Source of the DNA: Cafeteria roenbergensis
Taxonomy: Eukaryota > Sar > Bigyra > Bicosoecida > Cafeteriaceae
Direction: 5' to 3'
Assembly (NCBI GenBank): GCA_008330645.1
Contig: VLTN01000095.1
Location: 1-64,000, forward strand
Length of the DNA stretch: 64,000 nt
The notes beneath the pieces are model-generated. The model did not search any database and was not told the origin of the DNA. It saw only the letters and a program-made list of their open reading frames with translations. The position numbers and the translations under genes are program-made. Of this stretch, positions 45,901-51,301 are shown piece after piece; the stretch's first letter is position 1; each line of letters opens with the position of its first letter.

Positions 45901-48900
45901 CGATGCTCGCCGCTGCGTCCTGGAGGGTGGGCGGCTCGTTCACGTCGATGACGCTGATGGTGACCGTCGCCGTGTCGGTCAGCCGTGCCGGGCCTGGCTC
46001 TGCAGCCCCGTCGTCCTGGACTTGCACCGTGAGCGTGTAGCTCGACGTGGTCTCGAAGTCGAGGCCCTTGTCCTCGTCCACCTTGATTTGGCCGGAGCAG
46101 GGGTCGATCTTGAACTTGCCGTCATCGTTGCCGGCAGTGATGCGGAAAGTCAACAGCTGCCCTTGGTCTGGGTCACTCGCTTCCAGAGGAGCTCCCACCG
46201 GTGCGCTCGTGAGCGAGTTCTCTTCGATGCTCCTCGCCTGGTCAAGCATGACAGGGGGCTCATTGCGATCGAGGACCACGACTCGCACGTTGGCGGAAGC
46301 CGAAAGCGGCGGAGTGCCGCTGTCGACGACCTTGATCCCAAGCGTGAACGACGTGGCGCCCGATTCACCCTCGAAGTCCAGAGCTGCGTTGGCGAGCTTC
46401 AGCGTGCTGCCGTCCAGCACGAAGTGCGGCGCATCAGCAGGGCCGTTCCCGGACGTGATGGTCACCGAGTGTGTGTCAGACGCGTCCTGGTCGGCGATGA
46501 CGATCCGGCCCACAGCAACGCCGCTCGCCTCGGTCTCCGGAAGGCTTAGGCTGGTGGTGACGATTGCCGGTGCCTCGTTCACGTCCGTGACCTTGACGGA
46601 GACGGTTGCCGATGCAGACAGCCCCTCCCTGTCGGTGCAGACCACGGTCAGCTGGTGGGATTCCGCGGCTTCAAAGTCCAGCGCACTGAGGATGGAGACG
46701 GCGCCTGTGTTAGAGTCTATCGAGAAGCGCTCCGGCGCGCCTGCCAATGAGAAGGTCAGGGCGTCGTCGAAGTCCTGGTCGATGCATGCTGCTTGAACCA
46801 GCTTCGCTCCGATTGCCGCGTTCTCAGCCACTTGTGCGAACTCCGGGCCGGAGTACACCGGCTTCTCCCACACGTTGGACACTTGGATCACCCAATCCTT
46901 GTCTGACGCTGCCTGGTGCACGTCCTGGGCCTCGATCGTGAGCACGTGGCGGTCCTTGGTCTCGTAGTCAAGCGCCCCTGCCAGGCTCAGCTGGCCAGAG
47001 GGAGACAGCTTGAACAGCCCCTCGCCTCCAGACTTGATCCGCACGCTCACCTGGTCGAGGTCCTCGTCCGTGACCGACACCAGGACGCCCGTCGCAGGGA
47101 GGTCCGAGCCAATTGGCGTGTTCTCCGGCAGCACGAGTGTCTGCAGCGTCGCAATCGTGGGCGGGTCGTTGACGTCGTTCACGGTCACCACCACGCTCGC
47201 CGCAGACTTCAGGCCGCCGGTGTCCGTTGCCTGCAGCTCCAGGTTGTACGACTCGGTGACCTCGAAGTTCAAGGCTGGCCTGTCCACGACAATCTGGCCG
47301 CCCCACTTGCCCAGGCTGTCCTGGACAGCCTGCACCGCGAATACGGAGCCCGTGTTGCCCTTGGTGATTGCGAAGGTGGCCTTGTCGCCAGCATCAGGGT
47401 CTGCGACCATGAAGGGAGACCCGACCTCGACTCCCTTGGCAGAGAGCTCATCGACGCTGGCCTCGCCACCAGCCAGCGCGGGCTCCTCGTTCACATCGAC
47501 GAGGTTGATCGTGACTGTGGCGCTGGAGGTGAAGGCCACCAGAGTGAACGTCTGGCCGTCCACCACCTTGGGCTCGGGATCGTCCTGGGCTTGCACGGCG
47601 ATGGAGTATGAAGGCCGTGTCTCGTAGTCGATCGGGGTCGCCAGCCAGAGCATGCCTGTCGCAGGGTCGATGGCGAAAGCATTTCCTGTGTTTCCAGAAA
47701 TGATGGTGAAGTTGTTCACCGCGTCCCCGTCGGGGTCCGTGGCAACGACCTTGCCCAGCTCGTGCCCGACTTTAGCGTCCTCATTGATCGATAGCGTGGC
47801 CGCCTTGACGATGGGTGGCGTGTTCCCTGACACGACTTGCACGATCGAGTCCATGGTGGCCGCAAGAGCCGGGCTGCCCGAGTCCGTGACCTTGATCTTG
47901 AGCGAGAAGACGGGGTCCTCCGCGGTCAAGCCCTTGGTGGCAAAGTAGGCCGACAAGTCCTCCACACCCGTCGCCAGCTGGCCGCTGTTGTCGATCGTGA
48001 ACAGCTCCGGGTGCAAGCTGCCGTCGGCGGCCTTGGTTGACTCGATCGCCCACGTGTGTGTCTGCCCCGCGTCTTGGTCCTCGAAGGCGATCGCGCCGCC
48101 AACCGGCGCTCCAATCGTCGCCGCTATGCTCACAGCCCGAGCGCCGGCCGAGTCGACGATGCGCGGGGCCTCATTGACATCCGTCACGGTCACCGATACC
48201 GTCCCCGTCCCGCGCAATGGCGGCGTGCCGCTATCGGTGACGTCGATGGTCAGGGTGAGGGACGGGACCGTGTCGAAGTCCAGACCTGCGTTGCCCACGA
48301 CCAGCTCGCAGAGGCGAAGGCCGCTGCCGCCAGGTGCAGCCTTGAGCGTCACCATCGAGCCGACGGCTCCCTGGCTGATCTCGCACGTGTGGGTCTGCGA
48401 CTTGTCGTCGTCCTGGACGGGCAGCACCAGAATCGACGCGCCCACGGCCAAGCTCTCGGCGACGGTCACGGACTGCGGGGCCAGCCGGGGGGGCTCGGCG
48501 GTGTCTTCGACTGATACGGTGACCACAGCGTCGGCGTGGCGCGATGGGGAGCCGTTGTCCGTCACCCTCACGACCAGGTTGTAGGTCGGGACCGTCTCAA
48601 AGTCTAGCTGGCCGAGCACGCGGATTTGGCCGCCTCCCTTTTCGATTGAGAAGGCGCCACGGGAGCCTGAGACGATGCTGAAGCTCAGAATGGAGTTCTC
48701 GTCCTTGTCCAGCGCGGAGACCGCGCCACCGACCGCAGTGCCCACGGCGGCGTCTTCCCGGACAGACCTGGCGGTGTCACTGACCTCCGGCGGCTCGTTC
48801 ACATCGGTGACGGCCACCGGCACGGTGCGGAACGCCGAGCGGCCGTACGAGTCGGTGACCTGGACAGAGACTTGAGTCGACCTGGAAGTTTCAAAGTCAA

Positions 48901-51301
48901 GCTTGCTCCCGCCGCCAGGCTTGACCTTCAGCTGGCCAGTGCTGGCGCTGATCTCGAAAACGTCGGAGCTGATGACCGACCAAGTCATGGCGTCGTTCGC
49001 GTCCTCGTCCGTGGCGGTAAGGGGAGCACCGACCGGTGTGCCGTCGCTTGCAAGCTCGGGGACCGAGATCGAAGCTGGCTGGTTGATCGATGGCGAGTCG
49101 GCGTCGTCCATGACTGTGATGACGACCGCCGCAGTGTCCGAGTTCCCCGCGTCGTCGACCACTTGCGCCTCATACGTGTACCTGGACCGCGCCTCGAAGT
49201 TGATGCTCGATCCGGGCGCGACCGTGACGGCACCCGACGTCGGGTGGATCGCAAAGTGGTTCACAGAGTCAGCCTTGGACCACTTGAACGAGAGGGCGCT
49301 GCTGTCGATGTCCGTGGCCGCCAGTCTTCCGGCCTGCGACCCAGCGGGGACGTTCTCGAAGATGCTGAACGCGTACGCATCAGCAGACAGCTTCGGCGGC
49401 CGGTTCGGAGCTAAAACCGAAACCTCGGTTGTGCAAGTCGTTGATAATGAAGGCACTCCGTCATCAGCAAGCTGCAGAACGAGGCTGTACGAACCCTGCT
49501 TCAGCGGATCAAACATTGAGCCACTTCGACCAACTCGCAGCTGGCCGTCACAAGGCCCGATGGAAAAGGGCGTCCCGGACGGAGACTTGATGGTCCAAAT
49601 GAGAGACTGCAGCTTGTCGGGGTCCGATCCCATCATGGGTAAGCCCACCGGTGACCCTGTCGGCACTCCCTCCTCGACGCTGCGGTCACCACAAACTGCA
49701 GTAGGCCGCTCGTTGATGTCCACAACACGCACACGGACGGCGCAATCGGACTGAAAGTCGGAGCTGGCAGCGCGCACCACGATGTGGAACAGCTCGCACG
49801 TGTCGAACTTGACCTGCCGCGCATTGAGCCGGAGCGTGCCATCCGTGGCCCCGACGGTAAAAACATTCGCGTCGCTGCCATGCAGACATCCTGTGTTCCA
49901 CTCCTGCTTCACGATGGAGAACTGGATGGACCCCGAAGACCCGGCCTTGAGCCTGGCGTCAAGCGGAGCTCCGGCCACAGCCCCGGTGACGCCCTCCACG
50001 ACCTCTCGCTCCGCTGATCCTCCTGGGCACGAGGTGAACTCAATGGGATCCGAGATGACTCCTCCTGAGCAGGCCTTGCCTTCAGGGCACGGCAGGGCCT
50101 CGTACCGCACTGCCTCGTCGACGCCCAGCGGCGCCGAGTACTTGCCGGTGGGCACGGTGATGGGCGCCTCTGACCCGAGCGGGCAGTACACCTTGGCGCT
50201 GCCGCACCTGCTGGCATAAGCTGAGCCGGTGGGGCAGTAGTAGCCACGCGGGCAGGGACCGTCGCATTGGTCTGTTGGCAGGCCATAGCTCAACCCGAAT
50301 CGTCCCGCAGCGCAGCTCTGAATCACGCCGCCCGAGCAGAACTTCCCCTGCCCGGCGGGACAGACGTCCTGGCCGGTCCGCGTCGTGGCCGAGCCCCCCG
50401 TGGAGTAGTGGCCCGGGAAAACGGTGGTCGGGCTCGTGGAGCCAGCTGGGCAGAACACGTCATTGGCCCCGCACTCCCACTGTGTCGGAGATGTCGAACC
50501 CCAGTTACAATAGTAGCCTTCGGTACACGGGCCATCGCAAAGGGATGATGTTGCAGGGGTAAGGCCAGAGCCGTAGCGCCCCGGCTCGCAGATTCCTGTG
50601 CATGACGATTGGCCTTTGTTTCGACCGTAGGAACCAGGGGCACAGAGGGTACATGATTCTTGACCGGCAGCTGAGTATGTTCCGGGCGGACACTCGCCGC
50701 TGCAAGCCGAAGTGCTCGACTTGCCTGTGCCATAGCGCCCTGCGGAGCACTTAGAGCAGGCTGATGAGGCCGACACGGAGTACTCTCCAGGTGGGCATTC
50801 TTGGAATGTTGCAGTCGTCGACCCTGACTCTGGGCATATGTAGCCGCCTGTGCACGCTTCACAGTACGTTGCCCCTTCGCTCGATGAGTAGCTGCCCGGA
50901 GGGCATGGCCTTGGGGCAGACATCGACTGCTCGGGGCAGTAGCTTCCTGCTGGGCATTCTTCGCACGCGCTTGCACCGGGCCCGGCATAAGTCCCGCTGG
51001 GGCACGAAAACTTGTACAAGCTAGAGCCCGACGTCTCAGCTGGACAGAAGTAGCCTTCTTCGCAAGGAGAGCAGCTGGTGGCTCTGTTTTCGGAATAAGT
51101 GCCTGCCTCGCAACTGAAACAAGCTTCATGCGAATGCTCCACCTGGTCCATATACGTGCCGCCTTTGCAATCGTTGCAGATGGAATACATATCAAGGTAG
51201 CAATACGCGACATACTGGCCTGCGGGGCCGCGGCAAGCAGACAGGAACAACCAGACAACAACAGGTGGCGAGGCGCTCTCCAAGCTTGAGACTTGGTCCA
51301 C
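27905..51301 (-). CDS. Giant cadherin/IPT multi-pass surface protein, 7,798 aa
   Basis: One frame without stops for 23.4 kb and no need for introns. Order of parts: hydrophobic signal-like segment (VVVWLFLSAC) at residues 13-23; ephrin-receptor-like GCC2/GCC3 cysteine repeats to about 460 (CPPGTYS, CPAGSYCPE, CAPGSYGR); about 43 cadherin repeats to about 5440, counted from linkers of the DVNEPP type with LDFET and DxD/DAD calcium motifs; about 14 IPT/TIG repeats (GGQ..V.GxNFG) to about 6960; a Cys-rich stretch with PGWWRFN; about nine membrane helices at 7079-7537; and a basic, Lys/Arg-ended tail. Cadherin repeats bind Ca2+ and stiffen adhesion rods. The multi-pass end resembles the TRP/polycystin-like ends of large protist receptors, but channel activity is not shown. 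Likely a very long adhesion or mechanosensory receptor. Confidence 0.93.
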   Translation of the reverse strand: MDQVSSLESASPPVVVWLFLSACRGPAGQYVAYCYLDMYSICNDCKGGTYMDQVEHSHEACFSCEAGTYSENRATSCSPCEEGYFCPAETSGSSLYKFSCPSGTYAGPGASACEECPAGSYCPEQSMSAPRPCPPGSYSSSEGATYCEACTGGYICPESGSTTATFQECPPGEYSVSASSACSKCSAGRYGTGKSSTSACSGECPPGTYSAAGQESCTLCAPGSYGRNKGQSSCTGICEPGRYGSGLTPATSSLCDGPCTEGYYCNWGSTSPTQWECGANDVFCPAGSTSPTTVFPGHYSTGGSATTRTGQDVCPAGQGKFCSGGVIQSCAAGRFGLSYGLPTDQCDGPCPRGYYCPTGSAYASRCGSAKVYCPLGSEAPITVPTGKYSAPLGVDEAVRYEALPCPEGKACSGGVISDPIEFTSCPGGSAEREVVEGVTGAVAGAPLDARLKAGSSGSIQFSIVKQEWNTGCLHGSDANVFTVGATDGTLRLNARQVKFDTCELFHIVVRAASSDFQSDCAVRVRVVDINERPTAVCGDRSVEEGVPTGSPVGLPMMGSDPDKLQSLIWTIKSPSGTPFSIGPCDGQLRVGRSGSMFDPLKQGSYSLVLQLADDGVPSLSTTCTTEVSVLAPNRPPKLSADAYAFSIFENVPAGSQAGRLAATDIDSSALSFKWSKADSVNHFAIHPTSGAVTVAPGSSINFEARSRYTYEAQVVDDAGNSDTAAVVITVMDDADSPSINQPASISVPELASDGTPVGAPLTATDEDANDAMTWSVISSDVFEISASTGQLKVKPGGGSKLDFETSRSTQVSVQVTDSYGRSAFRTVPVAVTDVNEPPEVSDTARSVREDAAVGTAVGGAVSALDKDENSILSFSIVSGSRGAFSIEKGGGQIRVLGQLDFETVPTYNLVVRVTDNGSPSRHADAVVTVSVEDTAEPPRLAPQSVTVAESLAVGASILVLPVQDDDKSQTHTCEISQGAVGSMVTLKAAPGGSGLRLCELVVGNAGLDFDTVPSLTLTIDVTDSGTPPLRGTGTVSVTVTDVNEAPRIVDSAGARAVSIAATIGAPVGGAIAFEDQDAGQTHTWAIESTKAADGSLHPELFTIDNSGQLATGVEDLSAYFATKGLTAEDPVFSLKIKVTDSGSPALAATMDSIVQVVSGNTPPIVKAATLSINEDAKVGHELGKVVATDPDGDAVNNFTIISGNTGNAFAIDPATGMLWLATPIDYETRPSYSIAVQAQDDPEPKVVDGQTFTLVAFTSSATVTINLVDVNEEPALAGGEASVDELSAKGVEVGSPFMVADPDAGDKATFAITKGNTGSVFAVQAVQDSLGKWGGQIVVDRPALNFEVTESYNLELQATDTGGLKSAASVVVTVNDVNDPPTIATLQTLVLPENTPIGSDLPATGVLVSVTDEDLDQVSVRIKSGGEGLFKLSPSGQLSLAGALDYETKDRHVLTIEAQDVHQAASDKDWVIQVSNVWEKPVYSGPEFAQVAENAAIGAKLVQAACIDQDFDDALTFSLAGAPERFSIDSNTGAVSILSALDFEAAESHQLTVVCTDREGLSASATVSVKVTDVNEAPAIVTTSLSLPETEASGVAVGRIVIADQDASDTHSVTITSGNGPADAPHFVLDGSTLKLANAALDFEGESGATSFTLGIKVVDSGTPPLSASANVRVVVLDRNEPPVMLDQARSIEENSLTSAPVGAPLEASDPDQGQLLTFRITAGNDDGKFKIDPCSGQIKVDEDKGLDFETTSSYTLTVQVQDDGAAEPGPARLTDTATVTISVIDVNEPPTLQDAAASIAENSAQGTPVGAAVTGTDPEHSVLAYSLVGGNTGSAFAIDSASGQISVASSVALDFESVKAFTLRVRATDDGKPNGPALFGEADVVVSVLDVNEPPAFLAQQRSILENSAAGSAIGARLDASDPDAEQTVSFELSGGPDAASFTLSSNGQLTSSLAASFDFESKTEYAVEVTASDSATPSLQTKATIVVNVLNQNEAPTMPDATVEIAESAGVGATAPGTASLATDPDAGDRLQYELVKQEPDRPIFRVLAADGSIEVKSALLDFETVPVHRVWVRVTDIDGLADEGVITIEVQDVNEPPTLLAQARAVDENAPGAPVGEPLIASDPDAADKGALTFSLLSGGAATQFAINSTSGQLSTAAGSALDHESAELVVLSVQVEDTQGLTSTAQVTVTVRDVNEAPSMAEDTFEFKVAENAVMGTQVDFVSAADVDDGDVLTWSMRVVSTGTMAVAGAGDFAINPATGALTVAKDTGLATDPPGTRLSKYLPEGNVYTLQVTVTDDGTGLLQDTATVRVTVIENNDPPELEAEYSASVSENCAANTLALELQATEHDEKDRNKLTYAILDGNYADTFKLTTVVSTDGSSNKAELRVARPIVDFEDRTSYSLVVQVSDGFLKASTVVTVTVVDVNERPVIDAASLTMAVDENPASVGGVVGTVAARDVDADDLLTFAFFGDGNKAGHFAIDASTGAVSVASLDIDRETTSSYSIGVRVSDAGGLVDERQLSVLVNDVNDAPVLGVSAVTVAENSPRGTVVSVGIRAKDQDTSDAVSYSMGRPNCWGVQMSKPGAREYSPFVVKPVGAVRSVDFSVKAATGAVIVMRDHAEGDAEYAPPTGPSYELTLGLGGTGSGASLRRVSVTTGGGVDVADLVPTDSAAAGLLLVHTRGSTRLVLEIDASDTGRRVVTLARATGSDAVIAQWVDETENGPVGMRFGVGASSAQAPVQVSPACFEPLAASSSADAFKVSRDGNILVSDVSTNFEAQREFGFELIATDDGTPSLSSSAAVVIQVSDVNEVMSWATVPCPNTTGSFIACFSVPENTLPASSAATLGSVRAQASDPDVLTEQTLSFTVGPVGNSANDKAVFAVGATSGVVSLLQNALNFEAKAAWEVGITATDNGVPSLSKEGKVHIAVEDVNEPPALLTESLSVSETAGAGSQVGSALVITDPDPMDSHVVSIVGGNGPSEDWFRIDGTKVVLGAAPLDFEGVSGSNRFSLQLRVGDVPPAGKLPGTLAVTKTVVVSVTDANERPVIADAERQVEENSPVNTPVGDILPAFDQDAGQTLSFAITSGNDDGMFKIDGCSGQVKVARAALDFETTKEYSLQVTVTDDGGVVPGPARLSASAVLTIRIVDVNEPPSLKDSAATVDENSAVGTAVGSALRGEDVDAGSVLSYAIASGNVGQVLALDSSSGVLSVQRAAIDFETTAKYVLNVTVTDNGKPSGPPLSSWGIVTVTVRDINEAPVIEDQQRSVNENSLAGQLVGSLLAASDVDAGNSLTFAIVGGQDAAAFLVSPVGQLTVATGAALDFETRSKLFVTVRVTDSDKVRPLSDEATITVQLVDVNEAPTLAEHTVVVAENFPIGFAIEGTASRAHDVDADDVLSYAIVSQSPGSFFRMLSADGAVEVRQAGIDFETSAKHSLLVRVTDKAGLSAESQLHISVADVNEAPVIADQRRSVPENSPSTSCGLPLVATDVDAKDTPYSSPFAFSIVSSSAPGAFAIDPTSGVLSTTAAAELDHEAAPEAVVRVRVTDSSGATGEAAITVLVTDVNEAPTFTHKSYSFQVAENANFQREVDIVSAADPDKADTLRFTLRVDSAPEGGQASDLGINPSTGKVFVARKTAAAVATPSEYLPQGGVYTCTATAQDNGIGGLMATTQVVVSVVPYNDPPTLPASVFGSVRELAAANTLVATIEGSDNDQDNELSYSILDGNYADTFKLTTVASASGHNFAELRVARPIVDFEDRTSYSLVVQVSDGFLKASTVVTVSVVDVNERPIIDAASLTLTVDENPASVGGVVGTVAARDVDADDLLTFAFFGDGNKAGHFAIDASTGAVSVASLDIDRETTSSYSIGVRVSDAGGLVDERQLSVLVNDVNDAPALADVVLQVPENLAPGAQVSSPLRVVDDDARDRHTFKMGRPNCWASQASTIGKYYFAPLAAKPSGSVQLGGAVRVRGAAQARIALSVMAPTDELYKAPTGFFYQLTVGALNNAHSTIEKCSPSCFQVASAPTPAALSTREFRSFWFSVSSQGLVTLGRGESEQLSEGLLVSFQDGADAAHGPALLPTRVGVAAASSALQFSSLCFDTAQSSAEGVFAVVEDGSVRIAAASPDFEAQREFGFEVLVTDSGAPAKQAAGVVMVQVQDVNERVTWATSSCLPGLAQAFAACLTVAENTLPGSAAAVLQSIAGMATDPDTLAKQALTFSVALDGNSFEGAKLFDVAPSTGVLSVKQDGLNHEQAAEWTLVVTATDNGTPQLSASALVHVTVEDVNEAPSLAAVVRTVAENSATGEVLVGGPILGSDVDAGQWGELAYAITGGSGSSVFGIEPSSGSLRVLNGTAGDLNFESLEKSKYQLVVRATDGGGLTARATVTVDVTDVNEAPVLFDAVRSVRENTLAPGKVGAPVTGTDPDNAHPVLGVRQQLLYSIVGGDGVALFKVDPCSGQLEVRDEASLNFEAKPAYTLTLQARDDVQPTPLTATATVTISLVDANDAPSIVVPPGGYVLQVEELAPVGTVLVSASGLVDRLSATDEDVASATADWARLRWSLKSGNSLGIFDIDAVTGQVSVADFGRMDFENKDMNAFSLVAQVCDSGAPALCAETPVRVEVLNSNEPPRLEDASRAVNENTLSEAKLVAGQQLGLDLVASDPDGPSDEAKLRWRIESGDSLGFFSISEAGRAGSLVLTAAGAMGLNHEVVDSYTLVVSVTDAGGLSDTATVTVAVADLNERPILAAATFSINENSPRLSVVAGSASLATDEDADDSHTYEVVNQVPAGVFRVANARTGQLEVDEAVLDFEAVQSHRITMRVTDAGKLSAPDAVWTVNILDVQEPPSVVAAAFEGLPENSAAGVHVGTVKASDPDADDAGKLVFSITSQEENEDGVAPFAIDPSSGSLRVAESPTSEPVRLDFEGKNLFALTVSATDSKGNSASAAVTVRLSNVNEPPMLRENGTAIAAMENTVQDIRSIMDLVQDPDAGDAFRFEILSGDRCSSGAKVIKIDASTGVLSMVALGTCTQTYDPSTPQFKPNDVDFDNKFDLMIRITDSHLASTVNHLVIKLSNSNSRPRFVSRAEPFLLDENSAVGTLVGTVLAVDLNYQKQSLEYAVGPRGANVNRPFPFKMVTREATEQDRMALAQSDAGASVQLRQVGEILVDGPIDFEGEFSTYQMVVVATDSDSNLPLTGSMDVTVGVVNLNEPPTFVDGAVGGSAMFVVTVPENSVLGTALAGDKLVATDVDSADQGSVLRYSLEGEQAAVDLFQVDPISGAMVFKGSPTALNFENVAARAFELTAVVTDSASNAVRRPVQVRVLDVNEPPRFVGTSAFFFNVLEGSKFGTLVGSCAAVDDDAPTSARGQLRFSIAATDGTPSDDSALFEISQAGKLTVKQESLDWENQAEYSFVVTVTDGDADSPLSASRPVLVIVRDVNDISVDSFAALPADVAGGVAWDVDVDPATAAVPNMYNGKIVDWRVTHGTMDALSVTAGGARLVISGTNLGKTAARIAREKAASLDPASYPEDAYTQYEVTYGPVRGTKYAATNCSRFGGQSAPNTAIVCSTSEGAGVNHIWRVTVVYDDLSDVLPFSRTSSAKTGFAPPVVTSALIADASAAAFATQGGQRFVVRGQNFGPAFYARSSADGTGVESVPVTPIVRYGPVTGTENRAVDCAFVEGHTAIACDSVPGVGAGLKFVVSADGQSSEVFTSSLAYSPPTISRVSQLVLATQGGDEVTLFGDNFGPIGTAPIVAEYHHDLALAVLPDGFAPYRGVACQVAVDAPHRRITCRSSPGIGRNHSWRVSVGGQLSAVSGGAEGTSAYKPPVITKIGGLGADMADTKGGQQVLLSGANFGPVTQLDADGNVIAGLAPLAMYGRDGPSWPAYHARDCRVTVPHEQVVCITTEGTGRELVWELEIGAQRTARMLDMPTNYHPPVVSFYRGPGATDADTAGQEVVFIEGRNFGGLATVVQNATYGKGSAEFSAQDCSVVTAHTLIQCTTDVGAGEDLTWSITVDEQASVSPTTDYHPPEITGFAGPAAADASTNGGQEIVIQGNYFSVGKYLQSVTYGPTGSEFAAHGCHVSVPHKEIRCQTVPGTGRVLRWVVTVKGQASPLSSVSTSYARPVINATTPGNSATNGGVLVRVTGQDFGVKWPLSELSVLLNAGGHATPAKAVMDAHFGSLWTGDSSARAVEVELWLGSLERPAIAMSGSLKDGSHYVDFEVPEGFGASRELLLLVDGVPSAVVPFRYDAPFITNIAPDRQQVETGLLRVFVEGESFCSGSQGCGSIKVDGVPVAPESWTHGQIMFIIPDPANADRELACSVEVDGVSSNVFYFKKPVPNFNALEGQGEWEDMKTVGGEEFFVAGVSDIDTVTDLTQIQVTFGDSFACPVYEKKAATPEEARDGKETIRCITPPGVGAGLPVLISVPGGRSRASELTFSYSPPRIDSVVARDLDPDTNKIHSFVDAAENEEGGIPTAGAVAVVRGEGFGRPEFDSQRQFTLTSAYTGQVLPLAIISHSDSELVVTLPLGDGRRHPVEFVVGAQSSRLSGSPMVRYRRPSVASIGPGAPQAPTLGGQVVVIRGKDLGPTRPVVHLGPYNCTVLSSSMTAVECRTSHGQGVSLPVAVAVRDQTSDDGVRYSYNRPVVQAVVPAHGPTSGRTRPTISADRMTEIPGERLVVTVVGADLGTSGAVELRPSEALLDAGVGMVIAVPAEDVLLHNDTTIRFFMPEGFGEDLTVRVTVGGQASREAVTFSYDPPVVDGVSRADKDPAACQDRERVYLVKLPGGATREASRTVPAECFDTRGGYALLVEGESFGRSGAFVSIGGRECRVVSQTHNRITCEAPQGFGDRLGVRVSIGNRRNAPSPGAVFAYDPPIVTSLMPNTPDALGERVVIRGKNFGWEPTAVAITVNDIPCEGAEWLNDGSLQCSPATDVVGPKNVTILVANRTEPFVLYDFEEMFITECKAPLYYGLRGEECLKCSVDALGANCSDGDEQMYDLVVSLPGWWRFNYTTPHPACHEKRQAREECPAFAPCEPKWACLGANLCSEGYTSERCSQCVQGKYYRINGQCEKCPDQPWLIFVLFFLAAAVLSFAAWMLNARQVNIAFVAIGVDYFQVLALFARARVRWPNILKGLFRWLSAFNLNIELAAPECAIPEVTFSLKWFLVMALPVTAAGMLLSVFGASYAYKTFIKRVAAKDRSSHAHALVSVFIVMMYVGYLTLTRMTLDVFNCSPTDPPDGNLYMSGMTDVVCFESDVHLTLFPFGLVAMVVYVAAYPLLSLLVLRRNKLIVKRDQVCRALAARDPRYKTREYMTEEVWLFRCKYNRLYYLFRPGKASYWIALILLRKFLIAFTALMFRSTPSYQLAFSLLVMFGAYALQVRNLPYMSPSDYDRTVRHHLLQAGIADTLHTRSDHWRIREEMTAVEEAYNPGGSRTGTWRDAALGAAVADLEEDKATNVSFAMFLVDYNAVESVLLACGVLVNLSGIMFLSNRFNDPELMSYYTEEYDQLAIAVATLILLSCVYFGLLLAFEVFFMLNPERAAWCVALCTTRAKREKMAKKISGEDDTTKARVSAGAGGKTVGDFHMEQSAFVSSRAASDAANADLASGALESDALPTEKQWEAVREHAKRLQANFEDTRSQLRRAQRDAHVSEMAQSVVHARPGSTRARSFGARMTSGERAAARGVAGAGQAAISVRPAGVHIPSETEVTNPMISAGSLPSHQDQGHACPGVEAPAPAMLASSKKSGLSFAPVARAKGTSSRADGTPPTGGANPTFSFGAGVTFARKAPKRRLRKSK
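38443..42497 (-). repeat. Eleven-cadherin supra-repeat, copy 2
   Basis: Cadherin repeats 23 to 33, the partner of the block at 42500-46575. Most of it has diverged to moderate protein similarity, showing that the duplication is old. A fading third partial copy may follow (KVDPCSGQLEV against KIDPCSGQIKV). Confidence 0.85.
39621..40063 (-). repeat. 443-bp near-identical patch, copy 2
   Basis: Partner of 43698-44140 at the exact supra-repeat offset of 4,077 bp. Its identity is far above that of the rest of the duplicated block. Confidence 0.9.
42500..46575 (-). repeat. Eleven-cadherin supra-repeat, copy 1
   Basis: Cadherin repeats 12 to 22 of the giant protein. Each corresponds in order and in individual features to repeats 23-33, offset by 4,077 bp (1,359 residues). 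Matched pairs include SLPETEASGVAVG with SVSETAGAGSQVG, QQRSILENSAAGS with QQRSVNENSLAGQ, and the shared LDGNYADTFKLTTV. Ends are approximate, set at the linker motifs. Confidence 0.85.
43698..44140 (-). repeat. 443-bp near-identical patch, copy 1
   Basis: Compared base by base with 39621-40063, I find six substitutions and no gap (about 98.6% identity). The flanks in each supra-repeat copy diverge abruptly. It encodes the VDENPASVGGVVG repeat and its neighbours. Confidence 0.9.

Noticed and set aside
38443-46575. Duplicated cadherin block as a transposon or CRISPR-like array
   Set aside because: The copies are in-frame protein modules with no terminal repeats, target duplication, transposase or spacers. 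Tandem gene-internal duplication explains them.
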